From assembly GCA_014799385.1 (NCBI GenBank), contig JAAVIC010000002.1, forward strand, positions 1 to 64,000: a stretch of DNA of 64,000 nucleotides. The letters are read 5' to 3'. Both the position numbers and the translations under genes were made by a program. Of this stretch, positions 16,852-26,027 are shown piece by piece; position 1 is the stretch's first letter; each line of letters starts with the position of its first letter. The stretch comes from Oscillospiraceae bacterium. GTDB taxonomy: Bacteria > Bacillota > Clostridia > Oscillospirales > Ruminococcaceae. A model generated the notes under the pieces. It was not told the DNA's origin and searched no databases. It saw only the letters and a list, made by a program, of their open reading frames with translations.

Positions 16852-17691
16852 TCAAATTATCTCCTCCGCGTGGCGCGTTACGTGACAGCCCATATTCACC
16901 GCCACAGGTAATCCCGCAATATGTGTGGGAGCTTGCTCGATATTGACATAGAGTGCTGTCACTGTGCCGCCGAAGCCCTGAGAGCCGATTCCCAGACGAT
17001 TTATGCCGTCCAGCATTTCGCGCTCCAGTTCCGCATAGAGCGGCTTGGGATTGCGCACACTCAAATCGCGGCAGAGAGCCTTTTTCGCAAGGAGCGCGCA
17101 CTGCTCGAAATCACCGCCGATACCCACTCCGACCACGATCGGCGGGCACGGATTCGACCCCGCGATTGAAGCCGTTTCCACCACAAAATTCACAATATCC
17201 TCGCGCGTTGCGGACGGTGTGAACATCTTCAGGCGGCTCATATTCTCGCTCCCAAAGCCCTTGGGAGCAACGGTCAAGCGTATTTTGTCCCCAGGAACCA
17301 ACCGCGTGTGAATAATCGCGGGGGTGTTATCTCCGCTGTTCACGCGTTCGAGCGGATCCGAAACAACGGACAGCCGCAGTTTTCCGTCCACATAACCGCG
17401 CGCCACTCCTTGATTTACAGCATTCTCGAAATCGCCGTCTATATGAACTTCTTGACCGATTTCCGCGAAAATCACCGCCATTCCCGTATCCTGACAGATG
17501 GGAACGCCCAGCTCTGCGGCGCAGTCGAGATTAGCGGTGATGTCGCCCAGAACCGACTTACAAATCGGACTTTTCTCGGATTCTGCCGCGCCCTCAATGC
17601 ACTCGCGCATTCCGCACGGCAGCCGCAGATTTGCCTCCACGCACAACCGCGCCACAACCTCCGTAATAGTTTCAGCCTTTATTTCACGCAT
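16852..17691 (-). CDS. Fumarate hydratase class I, alpha subunit
   Basis: A 279-aa subunit of a [4Fe-4S] hydro-lyase interconverting fumarate and malate (or the related tartrate dehydratase). Family marks are GVPICQDTGM, GSNPCPPIVVGVGIGG followed by FEQCALLAKKAL, and GCHVTRHAEE near the end. These cysteines are the expected cluster ligands. The beta subunit normally follows directly, but here a hydrolase follows and no beta subunit is in the window. A leader element ends in its Shine-Dalgarno. Confidence 0.9.
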   Translation of the reverse strand: MREIKAETITEVVARLCVEANLRLPCGMRECIEGAAESEKSPICKSVLGDITANLDCAAELGVPICQDTGMAVIFAEIGQEVHIDGDFENAVNQGVARGYVDGKLRLSVVSDPLERVNSGDNTPAIIHTRLVPGDKIRLTVAPKGFGSENMSRLKMFTPSATREDIVNFVVETASIAGSNPCPPIVVGVGIGGDFEQCALLAKKALCRDLSVRNPKPLYAELEREMLDGINRLGIGSQGFGGTVTALYVNIEQAPTHIAGLPVAVNMGCHVTRHAEEII

Positions 17692-17697
17692 CTTTTT

Positions 17698-17857
17698 CTC
17701 CTTATTTTAATAGCAAATCCGAAACCGCACAGACGAAATCCGCTTCGCGGATTTCGTCTGTGCTTGCCGAGCGACCCACTGCACGCGCAGCGTGCAGTGC
17801 GCCGCTCGCATTTCGGATTTGCACTAGTCGCCAAAGCCCTTGTTTTGAATTAAAACA
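17698..17857 (-). repeat. Three-way-junction leader element upstream of fumarase
   Basis: In gene sense: TTTTAATTCAAAACAAG, then GGCGACTAGTGC. Outer stem GCAAATCCGAAA/TTTCGGATTTGC closes hairpin GCGAGCGGCGCACTGCACG.../CGCTCGG and hairpin GCACAGACGAAATCCGC/GCGGATTTCGTCTGTGC. It ends ATTAAAATAAGGAG five to six bases from the ATG. This copy and the one at 45.3 kb are the clearest for defining the consensus. Confidence 0.85.
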
Positions 17858-17911
17858 GCAAAGACACTGCGTTGTTCAAATTCGCCTTGGTTGGCAATGC
17901 CTTACTTTGAA

Positions 17912-19090
17912 TTAAAACCGCCGTTTTCCGTCTATGAACACCATATCGGGCATAACCGTCACGTCCAGCGGATCTCCCGCGAACAGCGCAAAGTCCGCGT
18001 CCTTGCCGACCTCGATACTCCCCAGGCGGTTTGAGATTCCCAGAATTTCCGCTGCGTTAATCGTGATGGATTTCAGTGCCTCATCGCGCGAAAGTCCCCC
18101 TCGCACCGCAACTGCCGCCGTCAGCGGTAGGTATTGTATCGGTGTTTCGGGGTGGTCCGTGCAGACCGAGAGCTTGATTCCGTGGGAGTTCAGCGCGGCG
18201 GGCGCGGAAATATCGTGATTTATAAGCTCCGGCTTGCCGCGGTCGCCGATAAGCGGACCCATAACCACGCACGGCGCGTCCTCGGCAAGTTCATCGGCAA
18301 TCAGCGCACCTTCGGTGCAGTGAATCAGCACATAATTCAGCCCAAATTCACGCGCTATACGTACCGCCGTGAAAATATCGTCCGCGCGGTGACAGTGAAA
18401 ATGCGCCTGAAGCGGCTCTTCCTTATTAAACAGCGGGAGCATTGCATCGCATTTCGCGTCAAAATCGGGCTTGGAAACCTCATCGTCCGTGCCCTTTAGC
18501 CGATTGTACTCGTCCCAATCCTCCTTGTAACGCAGAGTTTTTCGGAGCTGCTCACGGATAAGCGCGGCAGTCGCCATTCGCGTAATCGGAGTTTCATCGC
18601 GGTCGTTGTACGTGTTTTTGGGATTTTCACCCAGTGCGAATTTAATGCACGCTGGATTCTTGACGACCAGCTTATCCACACGCTTTGAACCTGCGGTTTT
18701 GAGTATCGCGAAGTTTCCTCCAATGGGATTCGCGCTGCCGACTCCCGTGCACACAGCAGTAACTCCCGCCCGCGCCGCGTCCTCAAAGCACCTGTCCATC
18801 GCGTTTATGCTGTCTATCGCGCGGAGCTGCGGAGTAACGGGGTCGGTGCATTCGTTGCCGTCATCGCCTTCAAGCTGCATGGAATAACCATCACTCCACA
18901 TTCCGAGGTGGCAGTGCGCGTCAATAAACCCGGGGTAGAGCGTCCGCCCGTCACCGTTGATCACGTCCTCATCGACCTCAACATATTCGCTCATATCGCC
19001 GATTTCAGTGATTATCTCTCCAAAACGGACAAAGCCGTTATCGTAGTCCTTGGCGGACATTGTTCTTATTCTGACATTCTTAATGACCAT
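17912..19090 (-). CDS. Amidohydrolase family protein
   Basis: A 392-aa metal-dependent hydrolase of the TIM-barrel amidohydrolase superfamily. Metal ligands are GFIDAHCHLGM (HxH), HFHCHRADD, LIHCTEG and the aspartate in CTDHPE. The last barrel region ends GSIEVGKDADFALFAGDPLD, as in imidazolonepropionase-like and cytosine deaminase-like members. The substrate cannot be read from sequence. It lies 6 bases after aroK, so it probably belongs to the aroE-aroK transcription unit. Confidence 0.85.
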   Translation of the reverse strand: MVIKNVRIRTMSAKDYDNGFVRFGEIITEIGDMSEYVEVDEDVINGDGRTLYPGFIDAHCHLGMWSDGYSMQLEGDDGNECTDPVTPQLRAIDSINAMDRCFEDAARAGVTAVCTGVGSANPIGGNFAILKTAGSKRVDKLVVKNPACIKFALGENPKNTYNDRDETPITRMATAALIREQLRKTLRYKEDWDEYNRLKGTDDEVSKPDFDAKCDAMLPLFNKEEPLQAHFHCHRADDIFTAVRIAREFGLNYVLIHCTEGALIADELAEDAPCVVMGPLIGDRGKPELINHDISAPAALNSHGIKLSVCTDHPETPIQYLPLTAAVAVRGGLSRDEALKSITINAAEILGISNRLGSIEVGKDADFALFAGDPLDVTVMPDMVFIDGKRRF

Positions 19091-19096
19091 TTAGAT

Positions 19097-19603
19097 TTAA
19101 TGCTCCTCGAAATATTTCACCAGCTTCGCGATTTCGTCCGCAATAACGAAATCGGAGGTGTTTCCGTTGACCATATAGGTCGCGTTCTTTCGGTAAATAT
19201 CGGCGCGTTTGCTGTACAGCTCACGGAGCTGTTCGGGGGTATTGTTCACCACAAGCGGACGGTTGGAATCTCCCTTGATACGCTCATAGCAGACCTCAAA
19301 CGCGGTGTTGATATACACGGACAGACCGACCTCCCGCGCGAATCTCGCGGTTTCATCGTTAAGCAGTGCGCCGCCGCCTGTTGCGACAATGCTCCCGCCG
19401 GACAGTTCGCGAATATATTTCGCTTCAAGCTGCCTGAAATGCGGTTCGCCGAACCGATCAAAAATTTCGGGTATCTGCATATTCTCCGCTGTGACAATGT
19501 ATTTGTCCAAGTCCACGAACCGCCGATTCATAGCGGTTGACAACATTCGCCCGATGTGACTTTTTCCGCAGCCCATAAACCCGCATAAATAAACGCTTTT
19601 CAT
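19097..19603 (-). CDS. aroK: Shikimate kinase
   Basis: A 168-aa P-loop kinase phosphorylating shikimate. Walker A is GFMGCGKSHIGRML, the shikimate-binding DLD follows (FVDLDKYI), then FRQLEAKYI and SIVATGGGALL. The start overlaps the aroE stop by 4 bases, so the two consecutive enzymes of the chorismate pathway are coupled (shikimate made by AroE is the AroK substrate). Confidence 0.95.
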   Translation of the reverse strand: MKSVYLCGFMGCGKSHIGRMLSTAMNRRFVDLDKYIVTAENMQIPEIFDRFGEPHFRQLEAKYIRELSGGSIVATGGGALLNDETARFAREVGLSVYINTAFEVCYERIKGDSNRPLVVNNTPEQLRELYSKRADIYRKNATYMVNGNTSDFVIADEIAKLVKYFEEH

Positions 19604-20445
19604 ACCAGATTCTCCATATCCGCAATGAGTTTGTCAATATCTTCCTTTTTGTAGCTTGCGTTATCCCAGATTTCGTGCGCCGCAACCGCTTGAAGCACCA
19701 ACATAGCCATACCCGTCATTGCCGTGCAGCCGCGTTCCCGCGCGGTTTTCGCCAGAAGCGTTTCTTTGGGGTTGTAAATCGCGTCAAACACGTACTTTAC
19801 ATTGTCCAACACCTCGGGCAGGCAGGGCATTCTGTCCACTTTCGGGAACATTCCCACGGGGCAGGCGTTCAGCAGCAAATCAAATTTTTCACCGCCCAAA
19901 TCCGCGTTACTAAGCCCTTTTTCGCCGATTTCCGCGATTTTCACCTTTGTATCGGGATTCAGAGCGGTAATTTCCTCGACAGCCTTCTTCGCCAGCGGCA
20001 AATCGCTCGGCAGCGCGGCAATGGTAAGCTCTCCGCCCTCCAGAGCGGTTTCGATTGCCATCATACGACCTACTCCGCCGCAGCCGATAAGCAGCACCTT
20101 GGATTTCAGCGACGCCCCCAACATCTCAACCGATTTGGTGAACCCGATACAATCGGTGTTGTGACCGACCTTGCGGGTACCGTTTTTAACGCAGTTTACC
20201 GAACGGTAACGCTTTGCGCCGTCCGAAAGCTCATCACAATAATCAATAATTCCCATTTTGTGAGGAATTGTGATATTAAATCCGTCAAATTCCGACAGGA
20301 AATCAAATTTTGATTCCAACTCCGAAGGATCAATATCCTCCAACGTATATTCCACCTTTTCCCCGGACAGCTCAAACAGCCGCGCGTGAATCTGCGGCGA
20401 AAGCGAATGCCCCAAGGGATGTCCAATCAAACAAAACTTACGCAT
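19600..20445 (-). CDS. aroE: Shikimate dehydrogenase
   Basis: A 281-aa NADPH-dependent enzyme. The substrate domain starts CLIGHPLGHSLSPQIHARLF, with the catalytic lysine in FNITIPHK. The nucleotide-binding phrase is LLIGCGGVGR. It ends GMAMLVLQAVAAHEIW. The start is preceded by ATAAGGAG, supplied by a leader element with an unusually long, branched second arm. Confidence 0.95.
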   Translation of the reverse strand: MRKFCLIGHPLGHSLSPQIHARLFELSGEKVEYTLEDIDPSELESKFDFLSEFDGFNITIPHKMGIIDYCDELSDGAKRYRSVNCVKNGTRKVGHNTDCIGFTKSVEMLGASLKSKVLLIGCGGVGRMMAIETALEGGELTIAALPSDLPLAKKAVEEITALNPDTKVKIAEIGEKGLSNADLGGEKFDLLLNACPVGMFPKVDRMPCLPEVLDNVKYVFDAIYNPKETLLAKTARERGCTAMTGMAMLVLQAVAAHEIWDNASYKKEDIDKLIADMENLV

Positions 20446-20452
20446 ATCTTCT

Positions 20453-20685
20453 CCTTATTTTAAAAGCAAATTGCGAACCGCACAGATGAAAATTGCAAAG
20501 CAATTTTCATCTGTGCTAGCTGAGCGACGCGGCACACCGCTTCGCGGAGTGACCGCCTCTGTTGCGCGGCATCCTTGCCGCGCTTTGGGCGGTCACCCTG
20601 CGACTTCGTGTCGCGGTATGCCGCGCCGCTCGCTTTCGCAATTTGCACGAGTTTCCAATAGGTTTTTTTGGTTATAGCGCAATTG
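20453..20685 (-). repeat. Leader element upstream of aroE with expanded arm
   Basis: Outer stem GCAAATTGCGAA/TTCGCAATTTGC has compensatory changes against the CCGAAA type. The third arm is GCACAGATGAAAATTGC/GCAATTTTCATCTGTGC. The second arm is about 110 bases and carries extra nested stems (GGGTGACCGCC/GGCGGTCAC, GCGCGGCA/TGCCGCGC). It ends TTTTAAAATAAGGAG before the ATG. Confidence 0.8.
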
Positions 20686-20729
20686 ATTTCACCCCGAACA
20701 GGGGATTATGGTTATAACCCATATAACTT

Positions 20730-21653
20730 TCAACCGTTAATCGCCGCGAGTGCCTTGTCAAGCGTTTCGGCATTCTCCACATAGGTGTTTACTGCGGGTT
20801 TGAGAGTCTTGCGAACCAGCCCCGAAAGCACCTTGCCCGGACCAAGCTCCACATACGCTTCAACTCCCGCTTCATTCATTGCGTTAAGCTCGTCCGTGAA
20901 TTTCACGGGATTGCAGATATGCGCGGCGAGATAACTCGGCATATCCGCGAAATCCGTCATTTTTGCTCCATACAGATTTGAGTAGAAATCGCAATTCGGC
21001 TTTCCGAATGCAAACCCCGCGATTTGCTCCTTGAACTCCGCCGCCGCGGATTCCATATGCTTGGTATGGAATGCCGCAGACACCGCGAGCTTCACACATC
21101 TGATTTTCCGCTCGGTGAACGCGTTTACTGCCTCGTCCACCGCCGCCGAATCCCCGGCAATGACCGTCTGAACGGGACAATTATAATTCGCGGGAACGCA
21201 GTATCCGTTAACGCCCGCGCAGACCTCCTCGATTGCCGCGCTGTCTGCGCCGATAACCGCCGCCATCGCGCCGTGAGTGCTTTCCGCTGCCTTTGCCATC
21301 GCCGCCGAGCGCAGCTTGATCGCCTTAAACGCGTCCTCAAGCGTGAGCATTCCGGCTGCGTACATCGCCGCGTACTCGCCCAGCGAGTGTCCCGCAACGG
21401 CGCAGTTTTCCACGCCGTTCTCGCGGACGGTGTTCAGTGCCAGCAGTGACACCGTGAAAATCGCGGGCTGTGACAGCCGCGTTTGTGCAAGCTCCTCCGC
21501 AGTGCTGTCCGTCAGCTTTTTGAGCAAATCATAGCCCAGAATGTCCGAGCCGCACTCCAGAATCATCTTTGCGCTGTCGAATTTCGCCGCAAGCTCCGCG
21601 CCCATGCCCGGATACTGCGACCCCTGTCCCGAAAATAAAAATGCTGTCTTCAT
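20730..21653 (-). CDS. fabD: Malonyl-CoA:ACP transacylase
   Basis: Loads malonate from CoA onto ACP for fatty acid synthesis. Starting at 21653, the protein begins MKTAFLFSGQGSQYPGMG, which is the family N-terminus. The 25 extra residues in the track come from the leader element and are rejected. The catalytic serine is Ser90 in GHSLGEY and the histidine lies in AAFHTKHM. Length is 307 aa, normal. It diverges from the rest of the fab/acc cluster. Confidence 0.95.
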   Translation of the reverse strand: MKTAFLFSGQGSQYPGMGAELAAKFDSAKMILECGSDILGYDLLKKLTDSTAEELAQTRLSQPAIFTVSLLALNTVRENGVENCAVAGHSLGEYAAMYAAGMLTLEDAFKAIKLRSAAMAKAAESTHGAMAAVIGADSAAIEEVCAGVNGYCVPANYNCPVQTVIAGDSAAVDEAVNAFTERKIRCVKLAVSAAFHTKHMESAAAEFKEQIAGFAFGKPNCDFYSNLYGAKMTDFADMPSYLAAHICNPVKFTDELNAMNEAGVEAYVELGPGKVLSGLVRKTLKPAVNTYVENAETLDKALAAING

Positions 21654-21659
21654 AAAAAA

Positions 21660-21818
21660 CTCCTTATCTAAATTTGCAAATCCGAAACCGCGCAAATGCT
21701 TTTCATTTGCGCTTGCTGAGCGACCCATATCATCGCTGCGCGATGATATGCGCCGCTCACATTTCAGATTTGCGCTTCATCCCAAGCTGTTGCTGTGAAA
21801 TACAACGTACTGACTCCT
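21660..21818 (-). repeat. Leader element upstream of fabD
   Basis: Outer stem GCAAATCTGAAA/TTTCGGATTTGC (one G-U), hairpin GAGCGGCGCATATCATCGC/GCGATGATATGGGTCGCTC and hairpin GCGCAAATG/CATTTGCGC, then TAGATAAGGAG and the ATG. GTTGTATTTCACAGCAA, related to the upstream motif of other copies, lies at its 5' side. Confidence 0.82.
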
Positions 21819-21825
21819 CACTCCA

Positions 21826-21892
21826 CAGCGTTGTTCCGCGCCGCTCGCGTTTTGATTTTGCATTAATCACCGGTTTGTTGCTTGGGGATATA
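21826..21892 (-). repeat. Truncated leader element (5' part only)
   Basis: In minus-strand sense GCGCGTTATATCCCCAAGCAA, then GGTGATTAATGCAAAATCAAAACGCGAGCGGCGC: the 5' portion of the element without its third arm or tail. It lies just upstream of the intact fabD copy. Confidence 0.6.
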
Positions 21893-22054
21893 ACGCGCAA
21901 AACTTCATTCAAATCTGTTTCCATGAACGATAATGCGTCTGAAATTCTCCCAGAACAGCAGATTGTGAATATAACTCAAATAACTGTCAACTGAATTTTT
22001 GCACTAAAATCTTGAAATTTTGATAAAAAATTCACAAGTTATCCAAAAATACGG

Positions 22055-22083
22055 TTGACAAATTGGATAAAATAGGTTAAAAT
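22055..22083 (+). promoter_or_regulatory. Sigma-A promoter of the fabH operon
   Basis: TTGACA, 17 bases, TAAAAT, about 90 bases before the fabH ATG. Confidence 0.8.
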
Positions 22084-22109
22084 AATAAGTGTATGTATTT
22101 ACAATGTTC

Positions 22110-22123
22110 GGGATTTATATCCC
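22110..22123 (+). promoter_or_regulatory. Palindrome in the fabH leader
   Basis: GGGAT-TTAT-ATCCC, roughly 20 bases after the expected transcription start. It could be an operator or a small hairpin. It does not match the FabT or FapR consensus as I remember them. Confidence 0.3.
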
Positions 22124-22173
22124 CCACGTTTCATTATACATTATTTTCAAAATAAAATCAAGGAGTTTTTTCA

Positions 22174-23172
22174 ATGAGCGGTATAGAATTTTTGGGAACG
22201 GGCAGTTATGTCCCCGAATTTGTTGCGGATAACGACAAATTTTCGGAGATTCTCGATACGTCCGATGAGTGGATTTTCCCTCGGACTGGTATTAAACAGC
22301 GTCACATCGCAACCGACAAGCCGAACTACTATATGGGGGCGCAAGCGGCGAAACGCGCCTTGGAATCCGCGAAGTTCAACCCCGAGGACGTCAATCTCAT
22401 CATAGTTTCCACTTGCACGCCCGACTTTTTCTATCCCGCGATGAGCTGCCTGATTCAGAAGCTCATCGGCGCGAAGAATGCCGCGTGTTTTGACGTGAAC
22501 AGCGCGTGTACGGGGTTCATCACCTCGATGGACATCGCGCAAAAGTTCCTTGATACCGGAAAATATGAAAACGTCCTGATCGTAAGTACCGAGAAGCTCT
22601 CAAATCAAACCGACTACACCGACCGTGCGTCCAGTATCCTGTTCGGTGACGCGGCGGGCGCGGTACTTATCAAAAGGAGCGACAAGACATATACATCGTT
22701 TCTGGGCGCGGAGGGGGACGAATTTGAGGCACTTTACTGCAAAGTCCACTACCACCCGAATTGCCCGTGGTTCGGCGATATAGACGAGTATTACGAGCAC
22801 CGTTTCGACACCGAGGGCAAGCAGAATTACCTCGTTCAGGACGGCAAGGCGGTGTACAAGTTTGCTGTTAACGCAATGGCGAATGCCGTTAAAACTGCGG
22901 CAGAGCAGATTGGACTGGATATTTCGGAGCTGGATTTGGTGATTCCGCACCAGGCGAATCTGCGAATCATCGAGAAGGCCGCTGAAAATATGGGAATTCC
23001 GCCCGAAAAGCTGTTCACCAATATCAAGCATATGGGAAATGTTTCCAGTGCGTGCATTCCAGTTGGCTTGGACGAGATGTTCAAGGCGGGGAAGATAAAA
23101 CCCAGTATGAAGATATGCTTTGTAGGGTTCGGTGCGGGGCTGACTTACGGCTCTATTATTATGGAAGTATAA
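22174..23172 (+). CDS. fabH: Beta-ketoacyl-ACP synthase III
   Basis: Starts fatty acid chains by condensing acyl-CoA with malonyl-ACP. The 332-aa sequence has the catalytic Cys112 in NSACTGF, the histidine in IPHQANLRII and the asparagine in HMGNVSSA. The N-terminus (GTGSYVPE, DTSDEWI-x-x-RTGI) is typical. AAGGAGTTTTTT precedes the start. It is the first gene of the plus-strand FASII/ACC cluster. Confidence 0.96.
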   Translation: MSGIEFLGTGSYVPEFVADNDKFSEILDTSDEWIFPRTGIKQRHIATDKPNYYMGAQAAKRALESAKFNPEDVNLIIVSTCTPDFFYPAMSCLIQKLIGAKNAACFDVNSACTGFITSMDIAQKFLDTGKYENVLIVSTEKLSNQTDYTDRASSILFGDAAGAVLIKRSDKTYTSFLGAEGDEFEALYCKVHYHPNCPWFGDIDEYYEHRFDTEGKQNYLVQDGKAVYKFAVNAMANAVKTAAEQIGLDISELDLVIPHQANLRIIEKAAENMGIPPEKLFTNIKHMGNVSSACIPVGLDEMFKAGKIKPSMKICFVGFGAGLTYGSIIMEV

Positions 23173-23200
23173 ATTACAATTATTGGTAAAAATATTTTGA

Positions 23201-23346
23201 GCTGTATGATAATTCCACATCAACTTTAAGGTGACTAACGCAAATTCAAAACGCGAGTGAGGCATGTCATCGCTCAGCGATGATATGGCTCGCTCAGCGA
23301 ACGCAAATGCGAAGCATTTGCGTGGTTTTGGATTTGCCATTCAAAT
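23201..23346 (+). repeat. Leader element, distal copy upstream of fabG
   Basis: First of two tandem copies (period 119). Outer stem GCAAATTCAAAAC/GTTTTGGATTTGC, hairpin GAGTGAGGCATGTCATCGC/GCGATGATATGGCTCGCTC and hairpin ACGCAAATG/CATTTGCGT. The tail CATTCAAATAAGG runs straight into the next copy. A related upstream motif (GTATGATAATTCCACATCAA) begins the element. Confidence 0.85.
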
Positions 23347-23470
23347 AAGGTGATTAACGCAAATTCAAAACGCGAGTGAGGCACGTCATTGCGCAGCGAT
23401 GATATGGCTCGCTCAGCGAACGCAAATGCGAAGCATTTGCGTGGTTTTGGATTTGCCATTTAAATAAGGA
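23347..23470 (+). repeat. Leader element, proximal copy upstream of fabG
   Basis: Second tandem copy, about 96 percent identical to the first (five differences by eye). It ends CATTTAAATAAGGAG and supplies the fabG ribosome binding site. Confidence 0.87.
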
Positions 23471-23479
23471 GTATTAAAG

Positions 23480-24223
23480 ATGGCTAAGACTGCAATTATA
23501 ACTGGTTCGGGGCGTGGAATCGGCGCGGCAATCGCGAAGCGCCTTGCAAAGGACGGATTCAACATCGTGATTAACGAGGTATCGCAGGAAGCTCTCGACA
23601 GCTACGGAAACGCGACCGCAGAGGAATGCCGCGCGTTCGGTGTTCAGGCGGAGTGCATTGCCGCGGACGTTTCGGATTATTCGCAATGCGAGGAAATGGT
23701 GAAGAAAGTCAAGGAGATTTTCGGAACTATTGACGTTCTCGTGAATAACGCGGGAATCACGCGTGACGGCTTGCTGCTGCGAATGGCGGAGGAAAATTAC
23801 GATGATGTGATTCGCATAAATCAGAAATCTGTGTTCAATATGACCAAGCACGTAGGAATGGTTATGCTGCGTCAAAAGAGCGGCAAAATCGTCAATCTCG
23901 CGTCTGTGGCGGGCCTGTACGGAAATCCGGGGCAGATGAATTATTCCGCGTCAAAGGGTGCGGTTATCGCGATGACAAGGACCGCCGCCAAAGAGCTTGG
24001 TTCTCGCGGAATCAACGTGAACGCGGTCGCACCGGGATTCATTAAGACGCCAATGACAGATAAGCTGACCGATGAGCAGCGTGATGCAATGCTCGCGCAA
24101 ATCGCTATGAAGCGTTATGGAGAGCCTGAGGAGGTTGCCTCTGTGGTATCGTTCCTGTGCAGCGATGACGCGTCTTACATCACCGGACAGATTATCGAAA
24201 TCAGCGGCGGATTGAGTATGTAA
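23480..24223 (+). CDS. fabG: 3-oxoacyl-ACP reductase
   Basis: A 247-aa short-chain dehydrogenase. The NADP loop is TGSGRGIGAAIA, the NAG motif is VNNAGITRDG, and the catalytic Tyr/Lys lie in YSASKGAV after the serine in NLASVAG. It performs the first reduction of each elongation cycle. Gene order fabH-fabG-fabF supports FASII rather than another SDR role. Confidence 0.95.
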   Translation: MAKTAIITGSGRGIGAAIAKRLAKDGFNIVINEVSQEALDSYGNATAEECRAFGVQAECIAADVSDYSQCEEMVKKVKEIFGTIDVLVNNAGITRDGLLLRMAEENYDDVIRINQKSVFNMTKHVGMVMLRQKSGKIVNLASVAGLYGNPGQMNYSASKGAVIAMTRTAAKELGSRGINVNAVAPGFIKTPMTDKLTDEQRDAMLAQIAMKRYGEPEEVASVVSFLCSDDASYITGQIIEISGGLSM

Positions 24224-24251
24224 TGCAGTACTTTACGGAGGATTATTTAAT

Positions 24252-25496
24252 ATGATGGGAAATGAAAAACGAGTGGTGATAACGGGGCTTGGGTGCGTTA
24301 CACCATGCGGAAATTCGCCTGAGGAGCTTTGGGCGAATCTGCTTGCCGGCAAGCACGGCTTCGAGTTGGGGAACTGGTTTCCCGAAGAGCCCGAATCACG
24401 CAATATCGTGGCTAAGGTAAAGAATTTCGACCCTGGGGAGCTGTTCGATAAGAAAGAGCAGCGCCGCAACGATGTTATTGTTCAGTATGCCGTGTACTGC
24501 ACCATGCAGGCGCTGAAGGACGCGGGGACAGACTTTAAGGACCTTGACCCTTACAGAGTCGGCTGTGTTATCGGCAGCGGAATCGGCGGTATTTGTACCA
24601 CCGAACAGGAGCTTGACAACTACCGTGAAAAAGGAAACAAGCGCGTATCTGTGTTTACGATTACCAAGATGATTGGAAATATGGCGGCGGGCGAGGTTGC
24701 TATCCGCACGGGATTTAAGGGCACGAACTTCTGCGTGACTACCGCGTGCGCGTCCGGTACGCAGTCAATCGGCGAGGCATTCCGCGCTATCAAGCACGGG
24801 TATATTGACGCGGCAGTCGCGGGCGGCACGGAGCATTCCGACATCGGATTCTGCTATGCGGCGTTCAACAATATGAAAGCCATCACACGCTCTCAAGACC
24901 CCGACCGCGCGTCCGTTCCGTTTGACGCGGAGAGAAGCGGATTCGTGCTTGCGGACGGCTGCGGAATCCTGATTCTTGAGGAATACGAGCACGCAAAAGC
25001 GCGCGGAGCGAAAATCTACGCGGAGATATGCGGCTACGGCTCGACCTGTGACGCTCATCACGAAACCAGTCCCGACCCCGAGGGAAAGGGCGGCGCGAAA
25101 GCTATGGAGCTGGCAGTACAAGAGGCGGGAATCGACCCGAGCAGTGTGAATTACATCAACGCTCACGGAACGTCCACACATATGAATGACGCGACCGAAA
25201 CAATGGCAATCAAGCTGGCATTCGGCGACCACGCGCGCAATATCGCGATTAATTCCACCAAGTCGATGACGGGACATCTGCTCGGTGCGGCGGGCGGCGT
25301 AGAGGCAATCGTTACCGCGCTTTCCATCAAGAACGGAAAAATTCACCGCACGCTTGGATATAAAGTTCCCGACCCCGAGTGCGATTTGGATTACGTAACC
25401 GAGGGTACACGCGAGCTGAAAATCACTGCCGCGCTGTCCAATTCTCTCGGATTCGGCGGACACAACGGATGCATTTGTTTGAAGCCCGTTGATTAA
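24252..25496 (+). CDS. fabF: Beta-ketoacyl-ACP synthase II
   Basis: Elongating condensing enzyme of about 413 aa. The active-site cysteine sits in TTACASGTQ (about residue 164). The two histidines lie in [15 protein letters not shown] and [26 protein letters not shown] precedes ATGATG, and either Met may be used. It follows fabG by 28 bases. Confidence 0.96.
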   Translation: MMGNEKRVVITGLGCVTPCGNSPEELWANLLAGKHGFELGNWFPEEPESRNIVAKVKNFDPGELFDKKEQRRNDVIVQYAVYCTMQALKDAGTDFKDLDPYRVGCVIGSGIGGICTTEQELDNYREKGNKRVSVFTITKMIGNMAAGEVAIRTGFKGTNFCVTTACASGTQSIGEAFRAIKHGYIDAAVAGGTEHSDIGFCYAAFNNMKAITRSQDPDRASVPFDAERSGFVLADGCGILILEEYEHAKARGAKIYAEICGYGSTCDAHHETSPDPEGKGGAKAMELAVQEAGIDPSSVNYINAHGTSTHMNDATETMAIKLAFGDHARNIAINSTKSMTGHLLGAAGGVEAIVTALSIKNGKIHRTLGYKVPDPECDLDYVTEGTRELKITAALSNSLGFGGHNGCICLKPVD

Positions 25497-25533
25497 GTTT
25501 AACCGTTTTAACAATTCGGAAAGGAAATGGAAA

Positions 25534-26013
25534 ATGAACTTAAAAGATAAAATAGAAACTCCGATCGAGGACACCGTGGAGTGCGTTGAGGCGCTCGCGA
25601 GAATCGTCAAGGAGAACGACCTTGGCAAAATCAAAATCAGCACTGCAGATATTGATATTGTGATCGAGGGCAGAAAGCAGCAGTCCGCGGTGATTCCGCC
25701 TATGACGGCAGTGGCGTCTGTGGCGGCTCCCACAGCGGCAGAACCCGCGGAGGCTGTAAAGTCTGCGGAGCCTGTAACGGGGAATTTCATCACCAGTCCG
25801 ATTATCGGAACGTTTTACAGCTCTCCCAGTCCCGAAAAGCCCGCGTACGTAAAACTCGGCGACACCGTTAATGTCGGCGATGTGGTGTGCATTATCGAGA
25901 GTATGAAGCTGATGAACGAGATAAACAGCGAGTTCTCGGGCCGTGTAGCGGAGATTTACGTGAATAACGGCGATTCCGTGGAATACGGGCAGAAATTGTT
26001 CAGGATTGAGTAA
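25534..26013 (+). CDS. accB: Biotin carboxyl carrier protein of acetyl-CoA carboxylase
   Basis: Carries the carboxybiotin between AccC and AccA/AccD. The ORF is trimmed to the ATG at 25534 because GGAAATGG precedes it and residues before it come from the intergenic region (159 aa). The N-terminal helical domain is followed by an Ala/Pro/Val-rich linker (about 60-85). The biotinyl domain carries ESMKLMNEI, whose lysine is biotinylated. Confidence 0.93.
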   Translation: MNLKDKIETPIEDTVECVEALARIVKENDLGKIKISTADIDIVIEGRKQQSAVIPPMTAVASVAAPTAAEPAEAVKSAEPVTGNFITSPIIGTFYSSPSPEKPAYVKLGDTVNVGDVVCIIESMKLMNEINSEFSGRVAEIYVNNGDSVEYGQKLFRIE

Positions 26014-26027
26014 CGGGGGGATGTATT

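Noticed and set aside
17698-17857. Leader elements considered as tRNA, T-box or known riboswitches
   Set aside because: No T-box AGGGTGG antiterminator, no tRNA T-loop GTTCGA, and no purine, TPP, SAM or c-di-GMP signature that I recognise; associated genes belong to unrelated pathways.
21654-21728. N-terminal extension of fabD in the track
   Set aside because: Encoded by the leader element, and the ATG at 21653 has the SD and the family N-terminus.
23228-23466. Two equal repeats considered as a minimal CRISPR array
   Set aside because: Period 119, only two units, no spacer-repeat pattern, and the unit matches the dispersed leader elements.
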